This document shows, piece by piece, positions 18,462 to 27,267 of a DNA stretch of 64,000 nucleotides (positions are counted from its first letter, which is position 1; every line of letters begins with the position of its first letter). Under the pieces are notes generated by a model. The model saw nothing but the letters and a program-made list of their open reading frames with translations. It did not search any database and was not told the origin of the DNA. This DNA comes from Sulfuricaulis limicola. GTDB lineage: Bacteria > Pseudomonadota > Gammaproteobacteria > Acidiferrobacterales > Sulfurifustaceae. The position numbers and the translations under genes were made by a program. The stretch is taken from contig NZ_AP014879.1 of assembly GCF_002355735.1 (NCBI RefSeq), positions 496,001 to 560,000 of the forward strand, given 5' to 3'.

Positions 18462-20963
18462 CTACAGCTCGCGCAATACGGTCAGGGGGCTCTGGCTGAC
18501 CACGCGGCGCGTGCCGATATAACCGGCCAGCCCGATCAGCAGTCCGCCGGCCAGCGGCGTCAGGACCCATACCGGCCATTTGAAGCGGTATTCGAGTTCG
18601 AAGGCGCGCGTGTAGAGGACCCAAGCGATGAGTTCGGTACCGATCGCGGCGAGCACGCCGGCCAGCATACCGAGCACGGCGAATTCGGCGAAATGCGCGG
18701 CGCGCAACTGCCGGCGCCCGGCGCCGAGCGTGCGCAGCAGCGCGCCTTCGTGGAAACGCTCATCGAGGCTCGCGGACAGCACCGCGAACAACACCGCGAA
18801 GCCGGCGGCGAGCACGAACAGCAGCACCAGCTCCACGGCGGCCGTGACCTGGGCGAGGATGGTGCGCACCTGTGCCAGCACCTGATCCATCTCCAGTACC
18901 GTCACCGCCGGGAACGCGCGCACCAGCGAAGTCAGTAGCGGCTTCTGCTCCGGCTCCAGATGGAAGCTCGTGAGATAGGTGGCCGGCAGGCCATCGAGCG
19001 CCCCTGGCGGGAAGATCATGTAGAAGTTGGGATGGAACGAGTCCCACTGAACCGAGCGGATGCTGGCGACTTGGGCGCGCCGTTCGCTGCCGGCAATCGA
19101 GAACGTCAGTTCGTCGCCGATTTCAATTCCCAGTTTCTTCGCGAGTTTTTCCTCGACCGATACCGGATTGGCGGTTGCCGTGTTGTTCCACCAGGCCCCG
19201 CGCACCAGGCGATTGTCGGACGGCAGCGTGTCGGTCCAGGTGAGATTGAGCTCGCGCCGGATTGCCTCGTTACCATCGTCCTCCTTGGTGACCGCCTGGG
19301 TCACCGGCCTGCCGTTTATTTCGGTCAAGCGTCCACGCACCATAGGATAGAGATCGCTCGCCGGAATCCGGTTTGCCGCGAAGAAGCCCTGCATGGCGGC
19401 AACATTCTGCGGCAGGATGTTGAACGCGAAATGGTTCGGCGTATCCGGCGGGAGTTGCGTCTGCCAAGTGTTGAGCAGATCGGTGCGCAGCAGCGCGATC
19501 ACTGCCATGGCCATGAGCACCAGACCGAAGGCGAGGATCTGGCCGATGCTGGTGCGGGTGCGGCGCCATAAATTGTTCATGCCGAAACGCCAGGCCACGC
19601 CGACGCGCCGGTGCACGCGCCGGCTCAGGGCCAGCAGCGCCCCGGCGAAGGCCGCCAGCGCGGCCGCGGCCGCGAGACTCCCGGCCAGCACCGCGGCCGT
19701 GAGCAGCAGGCTGCCGGTGAAACGCCACATCAGGATCAGGATCGCCGCCGCGGCGGAGCCGTAGACCAGCCAGGCCGCCGGCGGCAGCGGCGCCATTTCG
19801 CGGCGTATCACCCGCAACGGCGGCACCTGCCGCAAGCGCATCAGCGGCGGCAAGGCGAAACCCGCGAGCGCCAGCAGGCCGGTGAAAAATCCGAAGGCCA
19901 CCGGCGCCAGACCGGCCGGCGGCAGGCGCACCGGGTACACCTCCCGCAGCAGATAAAACACCGCTTCCTGCGTGAGCCATCCGAGCGCGCAGCCGGCGGC
20001 GCTCGCGACCAGCCCGAGCAGCAGGAATTGCGGTACGAACAGCCGCACCAGATCGCCTTGTGTCGCGCCGAAGCAGCGCAGCATGGCGGCGGTGTCGAAG
20101 TGCCGCTCGCTGTAGCGGCGCGCGCCCATGGCGATGGCCACGCCCGCGAGCAGCACCGCCAGCAGGCTGGTGAGCCCGAGATAACGCTCAGCGCGCCCGA
20201 GCGCGCGCCCGATGGAGCTGCCGGCGTCGCGCACGTCGAACAGCCGGTGATGCGGCCCGAGACGCGTCTTGAGCCATTCCTGGTAGCGCGCCAGATCGGT
20301 GTCGGCGCCGGCAAAGAGATAGCTGTAAGTCACGCGACTGCCCGGCTGGACCACGGCGGTGGCGGCGACGTCGTCACGGTGCATCAACACGCGCGGCGCC
20401 ATGGTAAAGAAGCTGCCGCCGCGTCCCGGCTCGTAGGTGAGCACGCGTGTGACGGTGAATGCGGCGCTGCCGATTTCGATGCGCGCGCCAATCGCCAGCC
20501 CCAGCGCCTGCAGGATGCGCGCTTCCACCCATGCGGTGCCGGGCGCGGGAATATCGACAGTGTCGGTTTCCGCGGCATACAGGGCCGGCGCCGTGCGCAG
20601 CGTGCCGCGCAGCGGGTAGCCCGGCGCCGCCGCCTTGATGCTGGCCAGTTGCAGCTTGTCGCCGTGCACGACCACGCTCGCGAAATCAAGGGTTTCGACG
20701 TGGCGCAGGCCGTGGTCCGCGGCGGACCTGATCCACTCCGCCGGCACCGGCTCGGCGCCGGTCAGGCGCAGATCCGCGCCCAGCAGGTCGGCCGACTGAT
20801 AGGTCATGGCGCGGTTCAGGCGGTCGCTGAAGAAACCGATGGCGGTGACCGCGCCGACGGCGATGACCAGCGCGGCGGCCAGAACGCGCAACTCGCCGGC
20901 GCGCCAGTCGCGCGTCAGCAGGCGCCAGGCCAGGCGCACATGACGCAGGTTGTGCATCGTCAA
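18462..20963 (-). CDS. ybbP: YbbP-like ABC transporter permease (FtsX/MacB fold)
   Basis: 833 residues, ten predicted membrane helices in two FtsX-type blocks plus an N-terminal one, with large periplasmic domains (about 50-260 and 510-690). It resembles E. coli YbbP; with YbbA it forms a mechanotransmission-type ABC system whose substrate is not established, possibly lipid or lipoprotein handling together with the neighbouring TesA. The start overlaps the ybbA stop by 4 bases (ATGA). Confidence 0.88.
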   Translation of the reverse strand: MTMHNLRHVRLAWRLLTRDWRAGELRVLAAALVIAVGAVTAIGFFSDRLNRAMTYQSADLLGADLRLTGAEPVPAEWIRSAADHGLRHVETLDFASVVVHGDKLQLASIKAAAPGYPLRGTLRTAPALYAAETDTVDIPAPGTAWVEARILQALGLAIGARIEIGSAAFTVTRVLTYEPGRGGSFFTMAPRVLMHRDDVAATAVVQPGSRVTYSYLFAGADTDLARYQEWLKTRLGPHHRLFDVRDAGSSIGRALGRAERYLGLTSLLAVLLAGVAIAMGARRYSERHFDTAAMLRCFGATQGDLVRLFVPQFLLLGLVASAAGCALGWLTQEAVFYLLREVYPVRLPPAGLAPVAFGFFTGLLALAGFALPPLMRLRQVPPLRVIRREMAPLPPAAWLVYGSAAAAILILMWRFTGSLLLTAAVLAGSLAAAAALAAFAGALLALSRRVHRRVGVAWRFGMNNLWRRTRTSIGQILAFGLVLMAMAVIALLRTDLLNTWQTQLPPDTPNHFAFNILPQNVAAMQGFFAANRIPASDLYPMVRGRLTEINGRPVTQAVTKEDDGNEAIRRELNLTWTDTLPSDNRLVRGAWWNNTATANPVSVEEKLAKKLGIEIGDELTFSIAGSERRAQVASIRSVQWDSFHPNFYMIFPPGALDGLPATYLTSFHLEPEQKPLLTSLVRAFPAVTVLEMDQVLAQVRTILAQVTAAVELVLLFVLAAGFAVLFAVLSASLDERFHEGALLRTLGAGRRQLRAAHFAEFAVLGMLAGVLAAIGTELIAWVLYTRAFELEYRFKWPVWVLTPLAGGLLIGLAGYIGTRRVVSQSPLTVLREL

Positions 20964-21649
20964 TGGTCCTTCACGATGCGTCCGGCATCGAGATGGATGT
21001 GGCGTTCGCAGCGCGCGGCGAGGTTCTCGTCGTGTGTCACCAGCACCAGCGTGGTGCGGTGCTCGCGGTTGAGATCGAACAGCAGGTCGATGACGCGCGC
21101 GCCGGTGGCGCTGTCGAGATTGCCGGTGGGTTCGTCGGCGAACAGGATCGCGGGATTCACGGCAAACGCGCGCGCCATCGCCACGCGCTGCTGCTCGCCG
21201 CCAGAAAGCTGGCGCGGGTAGTGTGACAGTCTTTCACCGAGGCCGACGCGCGTGAGCAGCCCGCGCGCGCTGTTTCCCGCATCGGCGATGCCGGCGAGTT
21301 CGAGCGGCAGCATGACGTTTTCCAGCGCGGTCAGGCCGGGGAGCAGCTGGAAATTCTGGAACACGAATCCGACGCGCCCGGCGCGCACACGCGCGCGGCC
21401 GTCCTCGTCGAGCCGGTCAAGGCGTTCGCCGGCGAGCGTCACCTCGCCGGCGGTGGGGGAATCGAGCCCGGCCAGCAGCCCGAGCAGGGTGGATTTGCCG
21501 GAGCCGGACACACCGATGATCGCCACGCGCTCGCCGGCCTTGATCTCGAGATTCACACCCGACAAGATGTCGAGGAAGCCCTCGGCGGTGCCGACCCGTT
21601 TTGAAAGTTCGGTGGCGGAGACAATCGTTCCATTCAGGTGTTCAGACAT
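20960..21649 (-). CDS. ybbA: YbbA-like ABC transporter ATP-binding protein (LolD/MacB family)
   Basis: 229 residues from the ATG at 21647-21649. Walker A GVSGSGKST, Q loop, signature LSGGEQQRVAMARAF, Walker B ILFADEPTGNLD and the H-loop VTHDENLAARC are all intact. It supplies ATP hydrolysis for the YbbP permease. The start codon overlaps the divergent tesA start within CATG; a longer frame upstream would run into tesA and is not needed. Confidence 0.92.
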   Translation of the reverse strand: MSEHLNGTIVSATELSKRVGTAEGFLDILSGVNLEIKAGERVAIIGVSGSGKSTLLGLLAGLDSPTAGEVTLAGERLDRLDEDGRARVRAGRVGFVFQNFQLLPGLTALENVMLPLELAGIADAGNSARGLLTRVGLGERLSHYPRQLSGGEQQRVAMARAFAVNPAILFADEPTGNLDSATGARVIDLLFDLNREHRTTLVLVTHDENLAARCERHIHLDAGRIVKDH

Positions 21650-22253
21650 GCGTCGTATCTTATTAGTCGTACTGTTGTTGGTCGGATTATTTCCCGTGCC
21701 CGCCGCGGCGCGCACCTTGCTCGTGGTTGGCGACAGTCTGAGCGCGGCCTATGGCATGGAAGTGCCGTCCGGCTGGGTGGCGCTGCTCGGCCAGCGCCTG
21801 AAGCAGGAGAAACCCGGTTACCGGGTCGTCAATGCCAGCATCAGTGGCGACACCACGGCGAACGGCCTGACGCGCTTGCCCCGGCTGCTCGCGGAACACA
21901 AGCCTGCGGTGGTCATCATCGAGCTTGGCGGCAATGACGGATTGCGCGGACTTTCGCTGGAGCAGATGAAACATAATATCAATGCCATGGTCGCCAAGGC
22001 CAAGGCCCGCCGCGCACGGGTATTGCTGGTCGGGATACAGCTACCGCCCAACTATGGCAAAAGCTACACCGAAAGGTTCCAATCCATCTTCCGCGAAGTC
22101 GCCGCCGGGCAGGGCGTGGCCCTGGTGCCGTCCCTGCTCGACGGTGTCGCCACCCGCGACGATCTCATGCAGCCGGACCGGATTCACGCCAATGTCTTGG
22201 CCCAGCCGCGCCTGCTGGAAAATGTCTGGCCGCATTTGCGGCCCTTGCTCTGA
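21648..22253 (+). CDS. tesA: TesA-type multifunctional esterase / lysophospholipase L1 (SGNH hydrolase)
   Basis: 201 residues with a signal peptide (about 1-20, MRRILLVVLLLVGLFPVPAA). SGNH blocks: GDSLSAAYGM with the nucleophile Ser, ISGDTTANG, GGNDGLRG with the Asn, and the catalytic D-x-x-H in PDRIHAN. A periplasmic acyl-CoA thioesterase, arylesterase and lysophospholipase in E. coli. Start chosen at MRRILLV; upstream in-frame sequence is antisense to ybbA. The ybbAP/tesA divergence is conserved in E. coli. Confidence 0.93.
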   Translation: MRRILLVVLLLVGLFPVPAAARTLLVVGDSLSAAYGMEVPSGWVALLGQRLKQEKPGYRVVNASISGDTTANGLTRLPRLLAEHKPAVVIIELGGNDGLRGLSLEQMKHNINAMVAKAKARRARVLLVGIQLPPNYGKSYTERFQSIFREVAAGQGVALVPSLLDGVATRDDLMQPDRIHANVLAQPRLLENVWPHLRPLL

Positions 22254-22460
22254 CAAAAGTCCCGCCAGGGGCGACCGTGGTTTGGCTCGACGCAGGCCGA
22301 AAAAGCCAGCATAACCGCCGTAATCCGGGCTTTTAGGCCCATCAACTCCTCCCGGGACAGCGACGTCATGCGTGACCCCGATTTATGGAAAATCCCGTCA
22401 AACCAACTATATAAGAAGTGTCATTTAACGATTTCTCAAATTCCACTACGGACGACATTT

Positions 22461-23660
22461 ATGCGCAAAAAAATACTGGGGTTATTGTGTTTCAGTCTGG
22501 CCTGGCAGGCCCTGCCCGCCGCGGCGGCCGGCGGACTTGAGGGCGTTTCCGTCAGCGGCTTCCTGACCGTGGGTACGACCTATGGCGACAAGCAGCTGCT
22601 GTCCACTACCGAGGCTGTGTCGCAGGATGCAACGATTGAAAACACGCCCGGCTTCACCGCCGATTCGCGCCTGGGCTTGCAGATATCGGCCAAGGTGAAC
22701 GAGGACATCTCCATCACCGGACAGTTGCTGGCCAAGGCGCGCTCGGAGAACTCCAACGTCGAGGCCGATTGGGCGTTCATCAACTATCGATTGAGCGAAC
22801 AGTTCAGTGTCCGCGCCGGTAAAATCAAATTCCCGACCTTCCTGATCTCGGACTATTACGAGGTCGGTTACGCCTATCCGTGGATCCGCCCGCCGCAGGA
22901 GGTGTACAGCTCCAATCCCATCACTACCCTGAACGGCGTGGACCTGCTGGCGCGCTTCCGCTTCGGCGACCTGTCGCTGCTGGTGCAGCCGTATTTCGGC
23001 GTGAGCCGCGGCGCCCAGGCACTGGTGCCGCAGGAAGCTGTAACCAACCCCGCGTATAGTCTTTGTTACAATGCCCAAACTGCCAGCTTTTACACATGCT
23101 TGCCGGGCACGCTGTTATACACCGACTTCACGGCCGATGCCCTGCGCGGTATTAACGTAAGTCTCAGCTCCGACATATTCACCGTTCGTGTCGGTACGTT
23201 GAAAACCAAGGTCAATGTCCCCGGCTTCAATGTGTTCCAGGACGACGTCAAATTTTCCAGCGCGGGCCTGAGCATGGATTGGCACAATGTCGTGCTTTAT
23301 TCGGAGTATTTCGAACGCGACATTAAAGGGTTGGCGAATTCGGCCTTCCCCAACCAGAAAGGCTCGTATACCACGCTGGGTTACCGTATCGGCAAGTGGC
23401 TACCGCATTTCACTGCCGCACAGATCAAGGATAACGATAATCCGGTAGGCGCGACCTCGGGTATTCCGCTCGACCAGAAATCCAAGACGCTGGGATTGCG
23501 CCACGAGGTGGGCAGCGGCGCCGCCCTCAAGTTCGAGGTGCAGAAGGTGACTCCGAAGGACGGGACGCGCGGCCTGCTGATCGCCGCGCCGAGCGCGGCG
23601 CCCAAGGATCCGGGCAATGACGTGATGATCTACGGCATTTCGCTGGACGTCGTGTTCTAG
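22461..23660 (+). CDS. Porin-like outer-membrane protein
   Basis: 399 residues. Signal peptide ends after LPAAAA near residue 23. The mature protein has a porin-like series of amphipathic strands (for example VSGFLTVGTTYG, SVRAGKIKFPTFLISDYYEVGYAYPWIRPP) and ends in ...ISLDVVF with the terminal Phe typical of BAM substrates. The family is a gammaproteobacterial porin-like group; selectivity is not known. The next gene starts 11 bases later and encodes a small phosphate-binding-like protein, suggesting a joint role in anion uptake (inference). Confidence 0.85.
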   Translation: MRKKILGLLCFSLAWQALPAAAAGGLEGVSVSGFLTVGTTYGDKQLLSTTEAVSQDATIENTPGFTADSRLGLQISAKVNEDISITGQLLAKARSENSNVEADWAFINYRLSEQFSVRAGKIKFPTFLISDYYEVGYAYPWIRPPQEVYSSNPITTLNGVDLLARFRFGDLSLLVQPYFGVSRGAQALVPQEAVTNPAYSLCYNAQTASFYTCLPGTLLYTDFTADALRGINVSLSSDIFTVRVGTLKTKVNVPGFNVFQDDVKFSSAGLSMDWHNVVLYSEYFERDIKGLANSAFPNQKGSYTTLGYRIGKWLPHFTAAQIKDNDNPVGATSGIPLDQKSKTLGLRHEVGSGAALKFEVQKVTPKDGTRGLLIAAPSAAPKDPGNDVMIYGISLDVVF

Positions 23661-23671
23661 GAGAGATCTAA

Positions 23672-24106
23672 ATGAAAACACTAAAACAGGTTTGGGCGGC
23701 ACTGCTCCTGCTGGTGCTCTGGGCGGGGTCGGTACCGGCCCACGCGGCGCTGGCGATCATCGTGCATCCGAGCAACAATCTGTCGGGCATATCGGCCGAC
23801 GAGGCGGCGGACATCTACCTTGCCAAGGCCGGTGTATTCTCCAACGGCAAGCGCGCCATCCCGGTGGATCAGGCCGCCAGCAGCCCGGTGCGCAAGAAGT
23901 TCTACAGCGCGGTGATCAAGAAGGATGACTCTACACTCAAGGTGTACTGGTCGAAGCTGATGTTCACCGGCAAGGCCAACCCCCCGCGGGAGTTCGGCGA
24001 CGATGCCGCGGTAAAAAGCTGGGTCGCGGGCAACCCCGACGCGATCGGTTATGTGGACGGAAAGTTCGTCGACAGCAGCGTCAAGGTGCTGCTTATCATT
24101 CCCTGA
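23672..24106 (+). CDS. Small periplasmic PstS-like (phosphate-binding-like) protein
   Basis: 144 residues with a signal peptide (about 1-27). The mature part (IIVHPSNNLSGISADEAADIYLAKAGVFSNGKRAIPVDQ, then WSKLMFTGKANPP and DAIGYVDGKFV) matches the short PBP-like domain group related to PstS. It is about half the size of PstS, so probably only one lobe. Good ribosome binding site GGAGAG. In an operon with the porin gene and closed by a strong terminator. Confidence 0.82.
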   Translation: MKTLKQVWAALLLLVLWAGSVPAHAALAIIVHPSNNLSGISADEAADIYLAKAGVFSNGKRAIPVDQAASSPVRKKFYSAVIKKDDSTLKVYWSKLMFTGKANPPREFGDDAAVKSWVAGNPDAIGYVDGKFVDSSVKVLLIIP

Positions 24107-24424
24107 TCTGAATATCCTTGAATCACAAAATAAAAAACCCGGCTATGCCGGGTTTTTTATTTTGGTCTTCCCGCCAGCATCGCCGCTGTTTTGCCTGGCA
24201 TATCAAAGCACGAGGGATTCGGATTACAGAAAAAATTTGTTTAGAATTAACGGCTTGAATCGTCGTCCCGGGTCCGGCGATTGATTCGGCACGGCCAGTC
24301 CCGCAGAATGAATAAAAACATGACATAACCGGATGATGCCGATCCGGAACCGGCGGACACCGAAGGCGCACGCAGAGGCGCCGCCAAGGTCGCCGCACAA
24401 TGAGGGTGAGGAGCCAAGCCGACC
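24107..24424. other. 318-base intergenic region
   Basis: It holds the terminator at 24131-24160. Beyond this I see a weak promoter-like pair, TTCGGA (24218-24223) and TAGAAT (24242-24247) with 18 bases between, which might serve the ATPase gene downstream. No gene is visible. Confidence 0.5.
24131..24160. terminator. Strong intrinsic terminator after the PstS-like gene
   Basis: CCCGGC (24138-24143), TAT loop, GCCGGG (24147-24152), flanked by an A run and TTTTTT, extending the stem with A-T pairs. It can act in both directions. Confidence 0.9.
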
Positions 24425-26404
24425 ATGTATGAATCCTTCTACGGGTTGAAGGAAAAGCCGTTTTCCCTGCTGCCCGATCCGGCCTTTCTCTATCTGAGCC
24501 GTCAGCACGAAATGGCCATTACGCTGCTGGAGTACAGCCTGGAAAACCAGGCCGGCTTCTGCGTCATCACCGGCAAGGCCGGCACGGGCAAGACCACCCT
24601 GTTGCGCCGGCTGCTGAACCAGATCGGTGACGATGTCTCGATCGGTCTGATCACCAATACCCACCATTCCTTCGGCGAGTTGCAGCGCTGGATCCTGCAT
24701 GCTTTCAGTCTCGACGATGGCGGCGACAACCGCGCCCGGCAGCACCAAATCTTTACCGATTACCTGATCGGACAGTATGCGAAGAACCGGCGCACCATGC
24801 TGATCATCGACGAGGCGCAGAACATGTCGGCCGCGGCGCTGGAAGAGCTGCGCATGCTGTCCAACATCAATTCCGAGAAGGACCTGCTGTTGCAGGTGAT
24901 CCTGGTCGGCCAGCCGCCGTTGCGCGAGCTGTTGCGGCATCCGGAGCTGGAACAATTCGCACAGCGGGTGGCGGTGGATTACCACCTGGATGGCCTGAGC
25001 AGCGAGGAGACGCGTGGCTACATCCGCCATCGCCTGCGGGTCGCAGGCGGTGAGCACGAATTGTTCACCGACGATGCCTGCGAGGGAGTGTTCGTCCACA
25101 GCGGCGGCATCCCGCGGCTGATCAATCTCCTGTGCGATCTGGCGCTGGTCTATGCGTATGGCGGACAGGCGGCGGTCGTCACCGGAGAACTTGTCGAACA
25201 GGTCGTCAGCGAGCGCGAACAGCATGGTGCCTTGCCGGTGTTTGCCGCGGTCCCGGAAGCGCGGACGCGGCAACACCTGACGTTGAAGCAGGCGCCGGCG
25301 TCCATGGCAGTAAACATATCTGAGGCCGTGGTGACGCATGGTGCGCCTCGGCTTGTCGGCGAAGCCGGCCGAGTGCTGACGATGGAAGAAAAAGCAAGCG
25401 TCTCACGACCGGCAACGGATGCGAAAAAGACGCGTGTGCATGCTGTCAGGAGCGCTCCGGCCAGAGAGGATAAAAATCCCGGTGCGATGCTGGAACCTGG
25501 CGCGCCCGGGACGAACCCGGATATGGCGCCGCCGCCGGAGACCGCGGTGTCCGATACGGCGGAGATCAACCCGGCACCGGCCACGGTGCTCGACGCACCG
25601 CCCGTGGCAGACCGGCGCAAGGCAAACGAACCGTCAACCGCCCTGTCAGTGCCCGCGCCCGAGCCGGCGCGCCGTGCCGATGCCGGCAAGCGCACCAGGA
25701 CTTGGCGTTACATCGCTGCAGGCGTATTCGTCTTTCTGATTTCCGCCACCGTGCTTGGTTGGCGTTTCCTTGATTGGACGCACCTGACGACGGCCGCTCC
25801 CGCGCAGACCTCGCCCGCGCACGTGACATCGATACGCCGGAATCCTGAACCGAAGCCGGTGGACGCGACACCGGTGAGCACATCATCCCCGGCATCCCGG
25901 TCTGTGCCGGATGCCTCGCTGACGCAGCTGGCGGTCGGCATTTCTGCCGTTCCCGGCAAGGATGCCGCCGAAGAAGCGAGGCTGAGGCAGATCCAGCGTG
26001 AACGCGACGCGGCTGTGGCCGTTGCCGAGGCTGCGACGCGCGAACGCGAATCTCTGCGGAATGCCGCGCTGGCGCGCGAACGCGTCCTGGCGCAGGAGCA
26101 CGAGGCGGCGCTGGCGCGCGAGCGCGAACGGGCGAAGCAACTGACCAAAGCCGCGGAAATGGCGATTCTGCAGGCACACGAAGCGGAAGTGGCGGCAGAG
26201 GCGAAAGTCGCCGAACCCGCAGCGCCCGCGCTGAAAGTGAAGGTGGATGATACGCCGGCGACCCGGGCGACCGGCAGCGGAGCGGCGTCTCAGAATGCGA
26301 ATATTGAAGTGGTTCCCGAACTCGGCGACGCCAAAGCGGCGGCTGCCTTTACCACCAATCCCTGCAAAGGCCCATCCGCGAGATTTCTCTCGACCTGTGA
26401 GTGA
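24425..26404 (+). CDS. ExeA-type AAA ATPase with transmembrane segment, coiled coil and C-terminal cysteine motif
   Basis: 659 residues. Residues 1-270 are an ExeA/MshM-like AAA domain: MYESFYGLKEKPFSLLPDP start, Walker A GKAGTGKTT (50-58), Walker B LIIDEAQ (126-132), and a C-terminal lid GGIPRLINLLCDLAL. Residues about 270-425 are Pro/Ala-rich and disordered; one membrane helix lies about 428-448 (RYIAAGVFVFLISATVLGW); a charged coiled coil spans about 515-600; the last 16 residues are NPCKGPSARFLSTC-E. The ATPase would be cytoplasmic and the coiled coil periplasmic. ExeA-type ATPases help assemble secretins through peptidoglycan, but no exeB, secretin or PG-binding domain is seen here. The neighbouring Sel1 protein ends in the same Cys motif. 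Confidence 0.87.
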   Translation: MYESFYGLKEKPFSLLPDPAFLYLSRQHEMAITLLEYSLENQAGFCVITGKAGTGKTTLLRRLLNQIGDDVSIGLITNTHHSFGELQRWILHAFSLDDGGDNRARQHQIFTDYLIGQYAKNRRTMLIIDEAQNMSAAALEELRMLSNINSEKDLLLQVILVGQPPLRELLRHPELEQFAQRVAVDYHLDGLSSEETRGYIRHRLRVAGGEHELFTDDACEGVFVHSGGIPRLINLLCDLALVYAYGGQAAVVTGELVEQVVSEREQHGALPVFAAVPEARTRQHLTLKQAPASMAVNISEAVVTHGAPRLVGEAGRVLTMEEKASVSRPATDAKKTRVHAVRSAPAREDKNPGAMLEPGAPGTNPDMAPPPETAVSDTAEINPAPATVLDAPPVADRRKANEPSTALSVPAPEPARRADAGKRTRTWRYIAAGVFVFLISATVLGWRFLDWTHLTTAAPAQTSPAHVTSIRRNPEPKPVDATPVSTSSPASRSVPDASLTQLAVGISAVPGKDAAEEARLRQIQRERDAAVAVAEAATRERESLRNAALARERVLAQEHEAALARERERAKQLTKAAEMAILQAHEAEVAAEAKVAEPAAPALKVKVDDTPATRATGSGAASQNANIEVVPELGDAKAAAAFTTNPCKGPSARFLSTCE

Positions 26405-26430
26405 AGACGGCCGCCAACCCCGGCATCAGG

Positions 26431-27219
26431 TTACTGGCAGACAGAGGTGAATTTGGCTGTGGGCGTATTGCACGGATTGGCGCGGAATTCTTCCGAGCCC
26501 TTCTCGGCGCTTTTCGCGGTCGTTTCCTTCGATTTGTCCCTGGGCTGTCCGGACTGAACATCTTTCGCTGGCGGCGGAGACACGCTTGCCTTGGTAGTTT
26601 TGGCAGCCTCCTCGCTCGCCGCTTTGGCCGTGGCAGCGGCCGCCGCGGCCGCGGCGGCTTCAGCCTGACGGCGTTTCTGTTCTTCGGCAGCGGCGCGTTC
26701 ACGCGCGGCCTTGGCGGCGGCCTCTTCGCGCGCGGCCTTGGCCGCGGCAGCAGCAGTTGCCTCAGCCTGACGGCGTTTCTGTTCTTCGGCGGCGGCGCGT
26801 TCACGCGCGGCCTTGGCGGCGGCCTCTTCGCGCGCGGCCTTGGCCGCGGCAGCAGCAGTTGCCTCAGCCTGACGGCGTTTCTGTTCTTCGGCGGCGCGCT
26901 CCTGTGCGAGGCTGTCTGACTCCTGTCTGGCCTTCTCCCAGTTGTCGAGTTTTTCGACCGCCGGCGCATAGCCCTGTTTGGCGGACTTGGTGTACCACAG
27001 ATGGGCCATGCGCAGATTCTGGGGCGTGCCCACGCCTTGTTCGTACATTTGCGCGACCAGGAATTGAGCTTCGCGGTCGTTGTTCAATGCCGCGGTCAAC
27101 TGGATGCCGAACCGGACCTCGGCGTCCTGTTCATTGCTGTTCGCGGCCTGGCTGAGGGCTGGCGCAGCAAGAAAGATCGCTGTCGCCAGGGCCATTACTG
27201 CTTTAAGTGTTCTGCTCAT
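26431..27219 (-). CDS. Secreted Sel1-repeat protein with Ala/Glu/Lys coiled coil and C-terminal cysteine motif
   Basis: 262 residues. Signal peptide ends near ALSQA (residue 25). One to two Sel1-like repeats lie about 45-95 (DREAQFLVAQMYEQGVGTPQNLRMAHLWYTKSA). Residues about 100-200 are a low-complexity helical region built from 34-residue units with the core EEQKRRQAEA, encoded by 102-bp tandem repeats. The C-terminus is NPCNTPTAKFTSVC-Q, closely similar to the end of the convergent ATPase. The periplasmic helix and Cys pair suggest interaction or disulfide formation with that protein (inference). Second gene of a two-gene operon, 48 bases after the next Sel1 gene. Confidence 0.82.
   Translation of the reverse strand: MSRTLKAVMALATAIFLAAPALSQAANSNEQDAEVRFGIQLTAALNNDREAQFLVAQMYEQGVGTPQNLRMAHLWYTKSAKQGYAPAVEKLDNWEKARQESDSLAQERAAEEQKRRQAEATAAAAAKAAREEAAAKAARERAAAEEQKRRQAEATAAAAAKAAREEAAAKAARERAAAEEQKRRQAEAAAAAAAAATAKAASEEAAKTTKASVSPPPAKDVQSGQPRDKSKETTAKSAEKGSEEFRANPCNTPTAKFTSVCQ
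26661..26896 (-). repeat. 102-bp tandem repeat within the Sel1 protein gene
   Basis: The 27-base block that begins CAGCCTGACGGCGTTTCTG recurs at 26661, 26763 and 26865, exactly 102 bases (34 codons) apart; the two full units are nearly identical and the third is partial. It keeps the reading frame, so the coiled coil can grow or shrink by whole units. Confidence 0.9.
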
Positions 27220-27267
27220 AAGTCACCCGTGTTCCTTTTGCTCATCTGCGTGACGGATGTTCCTGAT

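Noticed and set aside
24425-26404. Canonical ExeA of type II secretion or MshM of MSHA pili
   Set aside because: No peptidoglycan-binding domain and no exeB or msh genes next to it; only the AAA domain is shared.
26661-26896. CRISPR-like array
   Set aside because: Repeats are contiguous 102-bp units in frame within a gene, with no variable spacers and no cas genes.
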